From NCBI RefSeq assembly GCF_000772045.1, contig NZ_CP009754.1, forward strand, positions 7,068,001 to 7,132,000: DNA of 64,000 bases, given 5' to 3'. Positions 17,190 through 26,071 of this stretch are shown one piece after another. How positions within the stretch are numbered: position 1 is the first letter of the stretch; each line of letters begins with the position of its first letter. Below the pieces are notes generated by a model. It did not search any database and was not told where the DNA came from. It saw only the letters and a program-made list of their open reading frames with translations. A program made the position numbers and the translations under genes. This DNA is from Streptomyces sp. CCM_MD2014 (GTDB taxonomy: Bacteria > Actinomycetota > Actinomycetes > Streptomycetales > Streptomycetaceae).

Positions 17190-18014
17190 ATGACAACGAC
17201 CCTGCGGCCGACCGAGCCGCTCCAGCGCGCCGCCGACGGGACCCGTTCGCGCCACTACCAGGTGTGTGTGAACAGCCGCCCCGTCGGTGAGCTGCACCTC
17301 GGCACCTCACGCGACCTCGGCGACTCGGTGGCCGTGATCCGCAAGCTGCGCGTCGACGAACCGGACCGCCGGCGCGGCCGCGGCACGGTGGCCGCGCTCG
17401 CGGCGGAGGAGGTGGCACGCGGCTGGGGCTGCCGGCTGATGGAGGCGAGCGTCGCCGGTGACGCCGAGGCGGGCACGCGGCTCGCGGACGCGCTCGGCTA
17501 CGTCCTGCGCAACCGCACGATGACCAAGCCGCTCGGCGACACGCCGCCCGGCCTGCCCGAGGGCAGCCGGGCCCGGCCCATGACACCGGAGGACTTCACC
17601 GTCTGGCAGGCGTACGAAGCGGAGCAGTACGCCCGGACCTGGATGGAGCGGGGCGTGCCCGAGGCCGCCGCGCACGCGAAGGCCCGCCGCGACCACGAAG
17701 TGCTGCTGCCGCGCGGGCTGGACACCGAGAACATGCTGTTCAGCGTGTTGGAGCACGAGGGCGAGCGGGTCGGGATCCTGTGGCTGGCACTCCGGGAGGA
17801 CCGCGCCTTCGTCTTCGACGTCGAGGCCGAGTCGGCCCACCGCGGCCGGGGACACGGCCGTACCCTGATGCTGCTGGCCGAGGCCCAGGCGATCGCCGCC
17901 GGCCGCCCGCTGATCGGCCTCAACGTCTTCGCGGGGAACACCCCGGCCGAGCGGCTCTACGAGTCGCTCGGCTATCGGACCACGCGGTACAGCTACAGCA
18001 AACCGCTGCTGTGA
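17190..18014 (+). CDS. GNAT-family acetyltransferase with a degenerate and an intact GNAT half
   Basis: 274-residue protein. The first half has a GNAT-like segment (VIRKLRVDEPDRRRGRGTVAALAAEE); the second has a clearer acetyl-CoA site (VEAESAHRGRGHGRTLMLLAEAQA) and the C-terminal NVFAGNTPAERLYESLGYRTT signature. So it looks like two GNAT modules. ATG 17190 is chosen over the upstream GTG because TAGAAC lies 7 nt before it (possible leaderless start). The substrate is unknown. Confidence 0.8.
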   Translation: MTTTLRPTEPLQRAADGTRSRHYQVCVNSRPVGELHLGTSRDLGDSVAVIRKLRVDEPDRRRGRGTVAALAAEEVARGWGCRLMEASVAGDAEAGTRLADALGYVLRNRTMTKPLGDTPPGLPEGSRARPMTPEDFTVWQAYEAEQYARTWMERGVPEAAAHAKARRDHEVLLPRGLDTENMLFSVLEHEGERVGILWLALREDRAFVFDVEAESAHRGRGHGRTLMLLAEAQAIAAGRPLIGLNVFAGNTPAERLYESLGYRTTRYSYSKPLL

Positions 18015-18019
18015 CGGGG

Positions 18020-18037
18020 GCGGCCGGTCCCGGCCGC
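18020..18037. terminator. GC-rich hairpin between convergent genes
   Basis: GCGGCCGG paired with CCGGCCGC around a minimal loop, between the convergent GNAT and DsbA-like genes. Confidence 0.45.
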
Positions 18038-18095
18038 TCCCGCCCCGTCCTCAGGCCCGCTGCCGGAAGTTCCCGGCCCGCCGTCCGGAACCTTC

Positions 18096-18620
18096 TCAGC
18101 TCCGCTGCTCGGCCAGGAGCCGGTCGGCGATCTCCTCGACACGTTCGCGCAGCCCTTCCTGGCTTTTGCCGCCGTCGAGGCGCTCGCCGCCGATCACGTA
18201 CGTGGGGGTGCCCGTCACGCCGATCGCCTTGCCCTCGGCCTGGTCGGCGTCGACGATCAGGATGTGCCGGCCGTCGACGAGCGCCGTGTCGAACTCCTCC
18301 GCGTCCAGTCCCAGTTCCCGCGCCACCTCGACCAGGAGGGGTTCTCCCTTGCGGTCCAGCTCCGCGACCCGGCCCAGGACGGCTTCGGCGTACTGCCATC
18401 CCATGCCCTGGGCGACGGCCTCCTCGGCGGCCTGCGCGGCGGCGAAGGCGTGCTTGTGCTTCTCCAGCGGGAAGTGCCGCAGCCGCACCTCCAGACGGTC
18501 GCCGTAGCGGGCGCGCAGGGCACGGAGGTCGTCCAGGGCGGTGTGGCAGTCCGGGCACTGGAGCTCGCACCAGACGTCGAGGACGGGCGCGGCGGGACGG
18601 TCGGGGGAGGAGTCGCTCAT
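18096..18620 (-). CDS. DsbA-family thioredoxin-fold protein (FrnE-like)
   Basis: 174-residue thioredoxin-fold protein. The redox motif is CPDC at ~residues 22-25 (CELQCPDCHTALDDL). The helical insertion and the cis-Pro loop (GVTGTPTYVIGGERLDG) are typical of DsbA/FrnE proteins. No signal peptide is seen, so it probably works in the cytosol. ATG 18620 gives a family-like start and follows GGGAGGATGG; the open frame continues upstream without support. Confidence 0.85.
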   Translation of the reverse strand: MSDSSPDRPAAPVLDVWCELQCPDCHTALDDLRALRARYGDRLEVRLRHFPLEKHKHAFAAAQAAEEAVAQGMGWQYAEAVLGRVAELDRKGEPLLVEVARELGLDAEEFDTALVDGRHILIVDADQAEGKAIGVTGTPTYVIGGERLDGGKSQEGLRERVEEIADRLLAEQRS

Positions 18621-18810
18621 GCCCCCATCCTCCCAGTCCGCGGCGCGCCGCCCCAACCGGCGTCGTACGGCGCCCACCGGCACCTGCGGAGGAGCCGACC
18701 CCGAGATCTCCCTGATCTCGGGCGCACGGCATGGCCCCACGGCGGTCGGACGGTGCAGGATGGAAGGGACGAAGTACTCATGCCCGACCGAGCCCAGCCT
18801 GGAGGACCGG

Positions 18811-19266
18811 ATGATTGCCGAGACCGTCTGCTCCGCGGTGTCCGCGGCGGGCCTGGGCATCGCGGCGGTCACCGCGTACCGCAGGCGTTTCCTCACCGCC
18901 GCCCGTGTCGCCGCCTACTCGCTGGTCCCGATCGGCCTGGTGATGACCGGAGTCGTCCAGTGGCTGGCCGACACGGCCTTCAGCCCGGTGGCCTGGGCCG
19001 GCTTCGGAGTGCTGGGCGTGGCCTGGGTGCTCTTCATGACGACACGCGCCGTGGAGCGCCGCCGCGGCGGCACCCGCAAGGAGCGCAAGGCGGCCCGGGC
19101 CGCCGCACAGCGCGACGCGGTGGCCCCGGGGGCCTCCGCTCCTTCGCTCGGCTCGGGCGGCTCCCGTCCGGCCGCCGAGCCCGCGCCCCGGCCCGCGAAG
19201 GCGTCCCGGGGAGGTGACGACGACTTCAGCGACATCGAGGCCATCCTCAAGAAGCACGGGATATGA
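18811..19266 (+). CDS. Small integral membrane protein, 151 residues, function unknown
   Basis: N-terminal half holds two to three hydrophobic segments (AVSAAGLGIAAVTAY; VAAYSLVPIGLVMTGVVQWLA; WAGFGVLGVAWVLFM), then a basic Ala/Arg-rich stretch and a distinctive acidic end, DDDFSDIEAILKKHGI. ATG 18811 has GGAGG 5 nt upstream. I recall close relatives in Streptomyces genomes, sometimes annotated as cellulose synthase without clear grounds; nothing here supports that activity. Confidence 0.75.
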   Translation: MIAETVCSAVSAAGLGIAAVTAYRRRFLTAARVAAYSLVPIGLVMTGVVQWLADTAFSPVAWAGFGVLGVAWVLFMTTRAVERRRGGTRKERKAARAAAQRDAVAPGASAPSLGSGGSRPAAEPAPRPAKASRGGDDDFSDIEAILKKHGI

Positions 19267-19480
19267 CCGCGAGATCCGCGAGGCCCTGGACGGGGACGTC
19301 CGGCGCCCGGGACGCGTCGTCCCGCGCCCGAGGCTGAGGCGGTACAGCGGTCCGAGGCCGACAGCGCGTGCTCCGGAATGATCACGATGCGACCGGAGAT
19401 CGCGACATTCAACGAACTCCCGGTCTCGGCGGGCGTGTTGATCGCGTGGACGGCGCCCGCTGCGTCATCATCGCGGCGAG

Positions 19481-19660
19481 ATGCCGGACACCACTCAGCT
19501 GGATTCCCAGCTGGACACGAGACAGAGCGAAACCGCGCGGACGCAGGACGAACCACGCGGCTGCCTCTTCGCCCTTTCCCAGCCACCGCTCATGATCTTC
19601 CTAGCGGTGATCGGGTGTCTGCTGCTCATGGCTTCGTTGCACGATCTGCTGTTGCTGTGA
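19481..19660 (+). CDS. Short predicted membrane protein, 59 residues
   Basis: A short frame not long enough for routine calling. The first ~30 residues are polar (Thr, Gln, Asp, Glu-rich); residues ~35-58 are a single helix (PPLMIFLAVIGCLLLMASLHD) ending LLLL. The upstream GGCGAG is a weak ribosome site. The hydrophobic segment and stop form a coherent tail-anchor-like product in a gap between two genes. No family recognised. Confidence 0.55.
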   Translation: MPDTTQLDSQLDTRQSETARTQDEPRGCLFALSQPPLMIFLAVIGCLLLMASLHDLLLL

Positions 19661-19745
19661 GCCGTACCCGCGCTCCCCGGCGCCACCCGCCGGGGGCCGC
19701 GTCGCCGTCCGCGCATCCGCGGCCGCGGAAGTCCCGAGGCCGGCG

Positions 19746-20306
19746 TCAGCCCGCCGCCTCCTTGCGCCGGGCCCGGTACGCGGCCACGTGCAAGCGGTTT
19801 CCGCAGGTGCGGCTGTCGCAGTACCGCCGCGAGCGGTTCCGGGAGAGGTCGACGAAGGCGCGCCGGCAGTCCGGGGCCTCGCAGCGCCGCAGCCGCTCCT
19901 GCTCCCCGGCGACCACGAAGAACGCCAGCGCCATCCCGCAGTCCGCGGTCAGATGGTCCGCTACGGAGGCGCCGGGCGCGAAGTAGTGGATGTGCCAGTC
20001 GTAGCCGTCGTGGTCGGTCAGGCGCGGTGTGGTGCCGGCGGCCGCGACCAGGTCGTTGATCAGTCCGGCCGCCGTCCGCGCGTCGGGGGCGGCGAAGACC
20101 GCCGCGAACCGTGCGCGGATCCTGCGCACCGCCGTGAGGTCGACGTCCGAGAGCACGCCGACGTCGCTGATTTCGTGCGTTCCCACGAATTCCTGGAGGG
20201 ACGCGACGTCCGGCAGTCCGTCCGGGGCCGACTCGTCCTCCGGCACGGTGTTCACCAGATCCACCACGGTGTCGAGCGCGCACCGGGTGTCGTGGGTGAT
20301 CAGCAC
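19746..20306 (-). CDS. CGNR zinc-finger protein (ABATE-domain type)
   Basis: 186-residue protein. Residues ~1-135 resemble the ABATE domain that precedes this zinc finger (ALDTVVDLVNTV, RARFAAVFAAPD). The C-terminus has CEAPDCRRAFVDLSRNRSRRYC followed by TCGNRLHVAAYRARRK, with the Cys positions of the CGNR finger. Members are likely DNA-binding regulators. GTG 20306 has GGAG 6 nt upstream. Confidence 0.88.
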   Translation of the reverse strand: MLITHDTRCALDTVVDLVNTVPEDESAPDGLPDVASLQEFVGTHEISDVGVLSDVDLTAVRRIRARFAAVFAAPDARTAAGLINDLVAAAGTTPRLTDHDGYDWHIHYFAPGASVADHLTADCGMALAFFVVAGEQERLRRCEAPDCRRAFVDLSRNRSRRYCDSRTCGNRLHVAAYRARRKEAAG

Positions 20307-20595
20307 GTTTCGCTCCCTGGCCTGGGGGTCGGGCGGGCGCCCGCCGATGCTGGCCGATGGTAGTGGCTCGCGCGGCGGGCCAACCGGTCACGATCCGGTC
20401 CCGGCCGCCGATTGCCCCGAAGACTGCCCCTACAACGACGGCCGGTCCGCCTTCGTTCCCGGCGCCGCGCACGCGACGGCGCCGCCCCCGCGGTGGTCCG
20501 CGGCGGCGACGCCGGTGTGTGCCGTATGCGGTTGTCCGGGCCCGTGCCGTCACCCCGAGTCGACGGCGACGGGCGGCTTCACGCGGGGCCCCGCC

Positions 20596-21009
20596 CTAGC
20601 TTTCCGCCAGGATGTGCGAGAGCTCCTGATCGAGATCGAAGTGCCGGTGTTCCGTGCCGGGGGGCACGGCGGCGTCTGTGCGCTTCAGGAAGGACTCCAG
20701 GGCCCGCGCCGGGGCCTCGAGCAGTGCCTCGCCCTCCGGGGAGCTGAGAGCGATGCACACGACGCCCTGGCCGTGACTGCGCGACGGCCAGACGCGGACG
20801 TCGCCGGTCCCGGTGGGACGGTGGAGACCTTCGGCGAGGAGGTCGCGGGCGAACACCCACTCGACGGTCTCCTCGGCTCCGGTGTGGAAGGTGGCGTGCA
20901 CGGCGTAGGGGTCGGCCGTGTCGTACCGCAGGCCTGCGGGGACAGGCAGGGAGGACTCGCTCGACACAACGAGGCGCAGGTGCAGCTCGCAGCTGACCGT
21001 GGTGTTCAT
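20596..21009 (-). CDS. ssgB: Sporulation-specific cell division protein SsgB
   Basis: 137-residue SsgA-like protein, essentially the SsgB sequence known from Streptomyces. SsgB localises to future septum sites with SsgA and recruits FtsZ at sporulation; this is established for S. coelicolor. Start ATG 21009 gives the canonical N-terminus MNTTVSCELHLRLVVSSES; the open frame extends 22 codons further without support. It is strong evidence that the host is a sporulating Streptomyces-like actinomycete. Confidence 0.96.
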   Translation of the reverse strand: MNTTVSCELHLRLVVSSESSLPVPAGLRYDTADPYAVHATFHTGAEETVEWVFARDLLAEGLHRPTGTGDVRVWPSRSHGQGVVCIALSSPEGEALLEAPARALESFLKRTDAAVPPGTEHRHFDLDQELSHILAES

Positions 21010-21200
21010 AAGCGCCAGGGCCTTTCGCTCAGTGTGCGCTCGGGGATTCGCACGTCGGCGAAATCGACATGCCACCTACGGTGCCGTTGTAAACCCCTCT
21101 GAGTGTTTTGCGTGCGTTTACGTAACTCTTCCGGCCGAGAGATCGTTCGGGTCGTGCGCCCATTCCGGTGACAGGTTTCGCTCCGGTAGTGTTTGGCCGT
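21010..21200. promoter_or_regulatory. Divergent control region of ssgB and the PGPGW gene
   Basis: AT-richer than its surroundings. It holds the palindrome TTACGTAA (21118-21125) and the inverted repeat GTAAAC (21089-21094)/GTTTAC (21116-21121), candidate operator or sigma-factor sites for ssgB. TAGTGT (21187-21192) ends 8 nt before the ATG of the rightward gene. Confidence 0.45.
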
Positions 21201-21653
21201 ATGAACACGGGGAGTGACAAGCCCGGCGAGGCTGTCGTGGCGGAAGACCGTACGGGGACGGACGAGGCCGGGGTGCAGCGCGCGCTCGGCTCGCGTGCGC
21301 CGGAATTCGTCAAGGCGCGCCGTGCGCTGCACCTGAGCTGGCAGGTCGGCGTCTTCATCGTCGGCCTCGCGGTCGTGGTGGCCGGCGTCGCCATGCTGGT
21401 GCTGCCCGGACCGGGCTGGGTCGTGATCTTCGGCGGCATGGCGATCTGGGCGACCGAGTTCGTCTGGGCCCAGCTGGTGCTGCGCTGGACCAAGCGCAAG
21501 GTCACCGAGGCGGCGCAGCGTGCCCTCGATCCGAAGGTGCGGCGCCGGAACATCATCCTGACCGCGACGGGTGTGGTGATCATCGCCGTGCTGGCCGGGG
21601 TCTACCTGTGGAAGTTCGGCCTCGAGATGCCCTGGAACATCAAGGACCAGTGA
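21201..21653 (+). CDS. PGPGW-motif membrane protein (TIGR02611-like)
   Basis: 150-residue protein with two or three membrane helices. VGVFIVGLAVVVAGVAMLVLPGPGWVVIFGG carries the family motif PGPGW; a last helix is IILTATGVVIIAVLAGVYLW. Between them is a basic linker (RWTKRKVTEAAQRALDPKVRRR). Start 21201 is preferred over an ATG 33 nt upstream because of the leaderless-type -10. Function unknown. Confidence 0.8.
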   Translation: MNTGSDKPGEAVVAEDRTGTDEAGVQRALGSRAPEFVKARRALHLSWQVGVFIVGLAVVVAGVAMLVLPGPGWVVIFGGMAIWATEFVWAQLVLRWTKRKVTEAAQRALDPKVRRRNIILTATGVVIIAVLAGVYLWKFGLEMPWNIKDQ

Positions 21654-21659
21654 TCGCCC

Positions 21660-21686
21660 GCGGGGGTGCGCCGTCGTGGCCCCCGC
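21660..21686 (+). terminator. Hairpin after the PGPGW gene
   Basis: GCGGGGG (21660-21666) pairs with CCCCCGC (21680-21686), just after the stop codon and before the tRNA promoter region. A TAATGT at 21713-21718 may be the tRNA -10. Confidence 0.45.
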
Positions 21687-21731
21687 TGGTCACGGGCGCC
21701 TCTGACATGGGGTAATGTTCTTCCTGCGTCC

Positions 21732-21803
21732 GGGCGATTAGCTCAGTGGGAGAGCGCTTCGTTCACACCGAAGAGGTCACTGGTTCGAACCCAGTATCGC
21801 CCA
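21732..21803 (+). tRNA. tRNA-Val (CAC), copy A
   Basis: 72-nt tRNA: acceptor GGGCGAT/ATCGCCC, discriminator A, anticodon CAC, T-arm GGTTCGAACCC. CCA is not encoded. It is identical to the copy at 29466-29537. Confidence 0.96.
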
Positions 21804-21813
21804 CCGGATCATC

Positions 21814-21849
21814 AGGCGGCCCCGTTCACGAAGGTGAGCGGGGCCGCCT
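21814..21849 (+). terminator. tRNA-Val terminator
   Basis: 11-bp perfect stem (21814-21824 with 21839-21849); the loop contains a further TCAC/GTGA pairing. Confidence 0.75.
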
Positions 21850-22158
21850 TCGTGTGCCGTACCTACGGGCGCGTGGGCCGGTGAGCGGGTGCCCGCCTCA
21901 GGGGCCGTGCGTCCTGGTGCGGCGACGCGCGGAGGTGTGTCCCGCCCGGGCGGTACGGTCCCGGCCCCGGGCCTTCCGCTTCCGCCCGCCTTCATCCAAC
22001 CGTGACCTTCCGCGCCGCCCGCCCCGGCGGGCCCGCGGGCGTTCGGCCCGTCGGCCGCACCGCGCCGACCTGGCTGTTCTCACGGCCGTCGGCCGGGAGG
22101 CCGCGAGCGGGCGCCGTCGCCGACGCGCGGCGGTGCCCGTGAATTCCTGTCCGAATCA
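21850..22158. other. Intergenic region, nothing recognised
   Basis: 309 bp of very GC-rich sequence between the tRNA terminator and the sugar-operon promoter. No gene or RNA element is supported; it may be a decayed remnant, but I see no recognisable one. Confidence 0.5.
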
Positions 22159-22221
22159 TTGACGCGCCCCCGGGCCCTCCGTACCTTGTGCCAGCAAGCG
22201 CTTACTTGAAACGATTCATGA
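22159..22221 (+). promoter_or_regulatory. Sugar-operon promoter with LacI-type operators
   Basis: TTGACG (22159-22164), a 17-bp spacer and TACCTT (22182-22187) form a good sigma-70-type promoter, with start expected near 22194. Immediately downstream are two palindromes: AAGCGCTT (22196-22203, perfect) and TGAAACGATTCA (22207-22218, one mismatch, central CG as in LacI-family operators). A repressor bound there would block the transcript. GGAGG of the first gene follows at ~22240. Confidence 0.75.
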
Positions 22222-22251
22222 GGCGGACGCGACGTCGCGAGGAGGCTCGTC

Positions 22252-23553
22252 ATGCAGCAGAGCGGGAATGCGGAGCGGCAGGCCGGGAGGCGGACGATCC
22301 TCAAAGCGGCGGGAGCCTCGCTGGCCGTCGCGGGACTGGGCGCCACGGCCACCGCGTGCGGCGGCGGCAGCGGTTCGGGGGACGGAACGGTGACGATCCG
22401 TTACTCCTGGTGGGGTGCCGAGGACCGGGCCGAACGCATCAACAAGACCATCGCGCTCTTCGAGAAGAAGTATCCGAAGATCAAGGTCAAGACCGACTTC
22501 CAGCCGTACACCGACTTCTGGAAGAAGTTCAACACCCAGGCCTCCGGGGGCAATCCGCCGGACGTCTTCCAGAATGCCATCGGATTTCTGCGCAAATACG
22601 ATGCCAAGAATGTGCTGCTCGACCTGAGCGGACAGGTCGAGGCGGGCAACCTCTCCATGGACGGATTCCGCGCGGGCCTGGAGAAGTTCGGCGAAATCGA
22701 CGGCAAACTCCTCGGTGTGCCCGTCGGTTCCAACTCGATGGCCCTGGTCATCGACAAGCCCGTCTACACCCGGGCCGGTATCAAGCCCGAACAGGGCTGG
22801 ACGTGGGACGACTTCGACGAGGCGATGACGAAGGTCCGCGACAGGACCGGACGGGCCGGCGACAGCGGCATGTACGGCGTCATGTACCTCTACGACCTGT
22901 ACCTGCGTCAGAACGGCAAGGCCTTCTTCACCGAGGACGGACTCGGCTTCACCGAGGCCGACCTGACCACCTGGTGGACCAGGGCGGAGAAGGGCGTGAA
23001 GTCCGGACTGTTCGCCGACCCCAAGAAGGTCGCCCAGATCAAGCCCAAGTCGGCGCTCTCCGCCGAACTCGCCGGCAGCGAGTTCACGTGGGACAACTTC
23101 ACCGTCCGCTACACCTCCGAGGGCAAGAGCGAGTACGGCCTCGCGCCGATCCCGACCACCGACGGCAAGCGGACCGGCCAGTACCTGGGCTCCCTGATGC
23201 TCAGCGCCTACAAGCGCACGCAGCACCCGAAGGAGGTCGCCCGGTTCATCGACTTCATGGTCCACGATCCCGAGGTCGCCAAGATCATGGGCTACGACCG
23301 CGGCGTCCCGACGACGCAGACCCAGTACGACGCCTACCGGCCGACCGACCCCGTCAACAAGGCCATCGCCGCCTACGAGGAGTCGCTCGTCGAGGCCGGC
23401 GTCCTGGAGCGGATCACCCCGCACCCGAACGGCGCCGACATCTGTGAGGCCGCGTTCCTGCGCATCGCCGAGGAGATGGCGCTCGGCTCGCGGTCCGTCG
23501 AGGAGGCCGTCAAGCAGTTCTTCACCGAGTCGAAGACGGCTCTCGCCGGCTGA
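22252..23553 (+). CDS. Sugar ABC transporter substrate-binding lipoprotein (CUT1 family)
   Basis: 433-residue extracellular solute-binding protein. The N-terminus has twin arginines (RRTILKAAGASLAV) and a Cys at the end of TATAC, so it is probably a Tat-exported lipoprotein. The mature part (VTIRYSWWGAEDRAERINKTIALFEKKYP) is a family-1 sugar-binding fold. It is the first gene of the operon, with GGAGG before the ATG. The context (lyase-like gene downstream) suggests a pectin or rhamnogalacturonan oligosaccharide, but the ligand is inferred. Confidence 0.92.
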   Translation: MQQSGNAERQAGRRTILKAAGASLAVAGLGATATACGGGSGSGDGTVTIRYSWWGAEDRAERINKTIALFEKKYPKIKVKTDFQPYTDFWKKFNTQASGGNPPDVFQNAIGFLRKYDAKNVLLDLSGQVEAGNLSMDGFRAGLEKFGEIDGKLLGVPVGSNSMALVIDKPVYTRAGIKPEQGWTWDDFDEAMTKVRDRTGRAGDSGMYGVMYLYDLYLRQNGKAFFTEDGLGFTEADLTTWWTRAEKGVKSGLFADPKKVAQIKPKSALSAELAGSEFTWDNFTVRYTSEGKSEYGLAPIPTTDGKRTGQYLGSLMLSAYKRTQHPKEVARFIDFMVHDPEVAKIMGYDRGVPTTQTQYDAYRPTDPVNKAIAAYEESLVEAGVLERITPHPNGADICEAAFLRIAEEMALGSRSVEEAVKQFFTESKTALAG

Positions 23554-24551
23554 TGGGAAGCGCCGTGACACACGCCCCCGCGACGGAGGCCCGGACGGAC
23601 ACCGGGCCGCGCCACGGTCCGGAGAAGGCCCCTCGCCCCGCCGGGCCGAAGCAGCGGGGCCGCCGGGAGAACCTGGCCGGATACCTCTTCATGTCCCCGT
23701 GGATCGCCGGCTTCCTGCTGCTGACCGCCGGACCGATGGCCGCCTCGCTCTACTTCGCGTTCACCGACTACAACCTGTTCGACGCGCCCCGGTGGATCGG
23801 CCTGGACAACTTCTCCGAGATGTTCGGCGACCCGCGCTGGCGCCACTCGGTCAGGATCACGCTCTGGTACGTCGTCGTCGGCACGCCGATCAAGCTGATC
23901 GCGGCGCTCGGCGTCGCCCTGCTGCTGGCCCAGAAACGGCGCGGCCAGGCCTTCTACCGGGCCGCGTTCTACGCCCCGTCGCTGATCGGCGCGAGCGTGT
24001 CCGTCGCCATCGTGTGGAAGGCGATCTTCTCGGACGACGCGGTCGTCGACCGCACCCAGCAGCTCTTCGGGATCGACGCCGGCGGCTGGACCGGCGACCC
24101 GGAGCTGATCATCTACAGCCTGGTGGCGCTCACCGTCTGGCAGTTCGGCGCCCCGATGGTCATCTTCCTGGCCGGTCTGAAGCAGGTCCCGCGCGAGCTG
24201 TACGAGGCGGCCGACGTGGACGGCGCGGGGAAGCTGCGGCAGTTCTGGAACATCACCCTGCCGATGATTTCCCCGGTCCTCTTCTTCAACGTCCTGCTGG
24301 AGACCATCCACTCCTTCCAGATCTTCAGCTCGGCCTACATCGTCGGCGGCGGCGCCGGAGGCAACGCCTGCGGCCCGGCCGACGGCACGATGGTCTACAC
24401 CTGCTACCTGTACGTCCAGGGCTTCGAGAACAGCCGCATGGGCCTGGCCTCCGCCATGGCGTGGATGCTGCTGGTCGCGGTCGCCCTGGTCACCGCGGTG
24501 CTGTTCTGGTCCCAGAAGCGCTGGGTGCACTACGAGGAGGGCGGCCGATGA
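23553..24551 (+). CDS. Sugar ABC transporter permease, MalF-like
   Basis: 332-residue permease with about six helices after a hydrophilic ~45-residue N-terminus. The EAA loop ELYEAADVDGAGKLRQFWNITLP (~residues 213-235) contacts the ATPase. The ATG overlaps the preceding stop by 1 bp (TGATG); an in-frame GTG at 23565 is possible. It partners with the next gene. Confidence 0.93.
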   Translation: MGSAVTHAPATEARTDTGPRHGPEKAPRPAGPKQRGRRENLAGYLFMSPWIAGFLLLTAGPMAASLYFAFTDYNLFDAPRWIGLDNFSEMFGDPRWRHSVRITLWYVVVGTPIKLIAALGVALLLAQKRRGQAFYRAAFYAPSLIGASVSVAIVWKAIFSDDAVVDRTQQLFGIDAGGWTGDPELIIYSLVALTVWQFGAPMVIFLAGLKQVPRELYEAADVDGAGKLRQFWNITLPMISPVLFFNVLLETIHSFQIFSSAYIVGGGAGGNACGPADGTMVYTCYLYVQGFENSRMGLASAMAWMLLVAVALVTAVLFWSQKRWVHYEEGGR

Positions 24552-25459
24552 GCGCGCAGGCCACCGACGTCACACCCGTCACCGACGCCCCACCGCCCCG
24601 GTCCACCAGGGCGGCCGTGCTCCGGCGCGGGCTGCCCGGGTCGCTCGCCTGGCACCTCGGCTCGCTGGCGATCCTCGCCGTGATCCTCTACCCGGTGCTC
24701 TGGGTGATCGGCGGCTCGTTCAAGGAGAGCGGCGACATCGTCGGCAGCCTGGACCTCTTCCCGGGCGACCCGATCACGGACAACTACACGAGTCTCGCCG
24801 ACGGCATCGCGGACATCTCGATCTCCACGTTCTTCGTCAACTCGCTCTTCCTCGCCGTCGGCTCCGTGATCGGGATCGTGGTCTCCTGCTCGCTGACCGC
24901 CTACGCCTTCGCGAAGATCAGGTTCGCCGGCCGCAACCTGCTCTTCACCCTGATGATCGGCACGCTGCTGCTGCCGTACCACGTGCTGCTCATCCCGCAG
25001 TACGTGCTGTTCCGCAACCTGGACATGATCAACACGTACACCCCGCTCCTGCTGGGGAAGTACCTGGCCACCGAGGCGTTCTTCGTGTTCCTGATGGTGC
25101 AGTTCATGCGGAACCTGCCCAGAGAGCTGGACGAGGCCGCCCGGCTCGACGGCTGCGGGCACTTCCGCATCTACTGGTCGATCGTGCTTCCGCTGTGCCG
25201 GCCGGCGCTGATCACCAGTGCGATCTTCACCTTCATCAACTCCTGGAACGACTTCATGGGCCCGCTGATCTACCTCAACGAGCCCGGCAAGTACACGATC
25301 TCCCTCGGTCTGAAGATGTTCGTGGACCAGGAGGGCCTGGCGAACTACGGCGGCATGATCGCCATGTCGCTCGTCGCCCTGCTGCCCGTCCTCGCCTTCT
25401 TCCTGGCCTTCCAGCGCTATCTGATCGACGGCATGGCGACGTCCGGCCTGAAGGGCTGA
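24548..25459 (+). CDS. Sugar ABC transporter permease, MalG-like
   Basis: 303-residue permease with six helices and the EAA loop ELDEAARLDGCGHFRIYWSIVLP. The ATG overlaps the previous stop by 4 bp (ATGA). No ATPase gene follows, so a shared ATPase (MsiK in streptomycetes) probably energises this importer. Confidence 0.93.
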   Translation: MSAQATDVTPVTDAPPPRSTRAAVLRRGLPGSLAWHLGSLAILAVILYPVLWVIGGSFKESGDIVGSLDLFPGDPITDNYTSLADGIADISISTFFVNSLFLAVGSVIGIVVSCSLTAYAFAKIRFAGRNLLFTLMIGTLLLPYHVLLIPQYVLFRNLDMINTYTPLLLGKYLATEAFFVFLMVQFMRNLPRELDEAARLDGCGHFRIYWSIVLPLCRPALITSAIFTFINSWNDFMGPLIYLNEPGKYTISLGLKMFVDQEGLANYGGMIAMSLVALLPVLAFFLAFQRYLIDGMATSGLKG

Positions 25460-25471
25460 GGTGGGGCTGCC

Positions 25472-26071
25472 ATGACCGAAGCGCGTGCCAAGGCCCGTAC
25501 CCGGCCGGGGGAGTCCCGGTTCGCCCAGGGCTTCGCCCTGTTCGCCGAATGCCTGCTCACCGGCGTGTGGATCGCGGTGGCCGCGCTGCCGCTGGTCACC
25601 TACCCCGCCGCCTTCGCGGCCGGCGCCCGGCACCTCGGGCGCCGGATGGCCCACGAGCGGGGCGGCTGGCGGGAGTTCGCCGCCGACTTCCGGGCGGCGG
25701 TGCGCCGCGGCTGGCTCGTCGGGGTCGCCGGGTGGGCCGCCCTCGCGGTGGTCTGGATCGACGTACGCGCCGTACGGGACGGCCTGCCCGGCGGACCGCT
25801 GGTCGGCGCCGTCGGCGTCCTCGCCCTCATCGGCGCGGCCGTCGCGGGACTGCGTGCGGCGGCGGACTGGCGGCCGGGTGCCTCGTGGCGGTCGCTGCTC
25901 GCCCGCGCGGGGCGGCGCACCGTGCTCGACCCGGCCGGTTCCTTCCTCCTCGTCGGCGGACTGGCCGTCGTGGTCTGCTCCGCCTGGTTCAGCGCTCCGC
26001 TGGCGGTCGCCGTCCTGGGCGCCGTCGCCGCGGCGGCCCTCGCGGTGGAGGAACGCCACCGCCGCCGCTGA
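25472..26071 (+). CDS. YesL/DUF624-like membrane protein
   Basis: 199-residue protein with about five hydrophobic segments; the first (CLLTGVWIAVAALPLVTYPAAFAAGARHL) resembles the start of YesL/DUF624 proteins. In Bacillus, yesL lies in the rhamnogalacturonan utilisation cluster beside yesMNOPQ, so the same association appears here. It begins 12 nt after the permease gene, so they are co-transcribed. Biochemical role unknown. Confidence 0.75.
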   Translation: MTEARAKARTRPGESRFAQGFALFAECLLTGVWIAVAALPLVTYPAAFAAGARHLGRRMAHERGGWREFAADFRAAVRRGWLVGVAGWAALAVVWIDVRAVRDGLPGGPLVGAVGVLALIGAAVAGLRAAADWRPGASWRSLLARAGRRTVLDPAGSFLLVGGLAVVVCSAWFSAPLAVAVLGAVAAAALAVEERHRRR

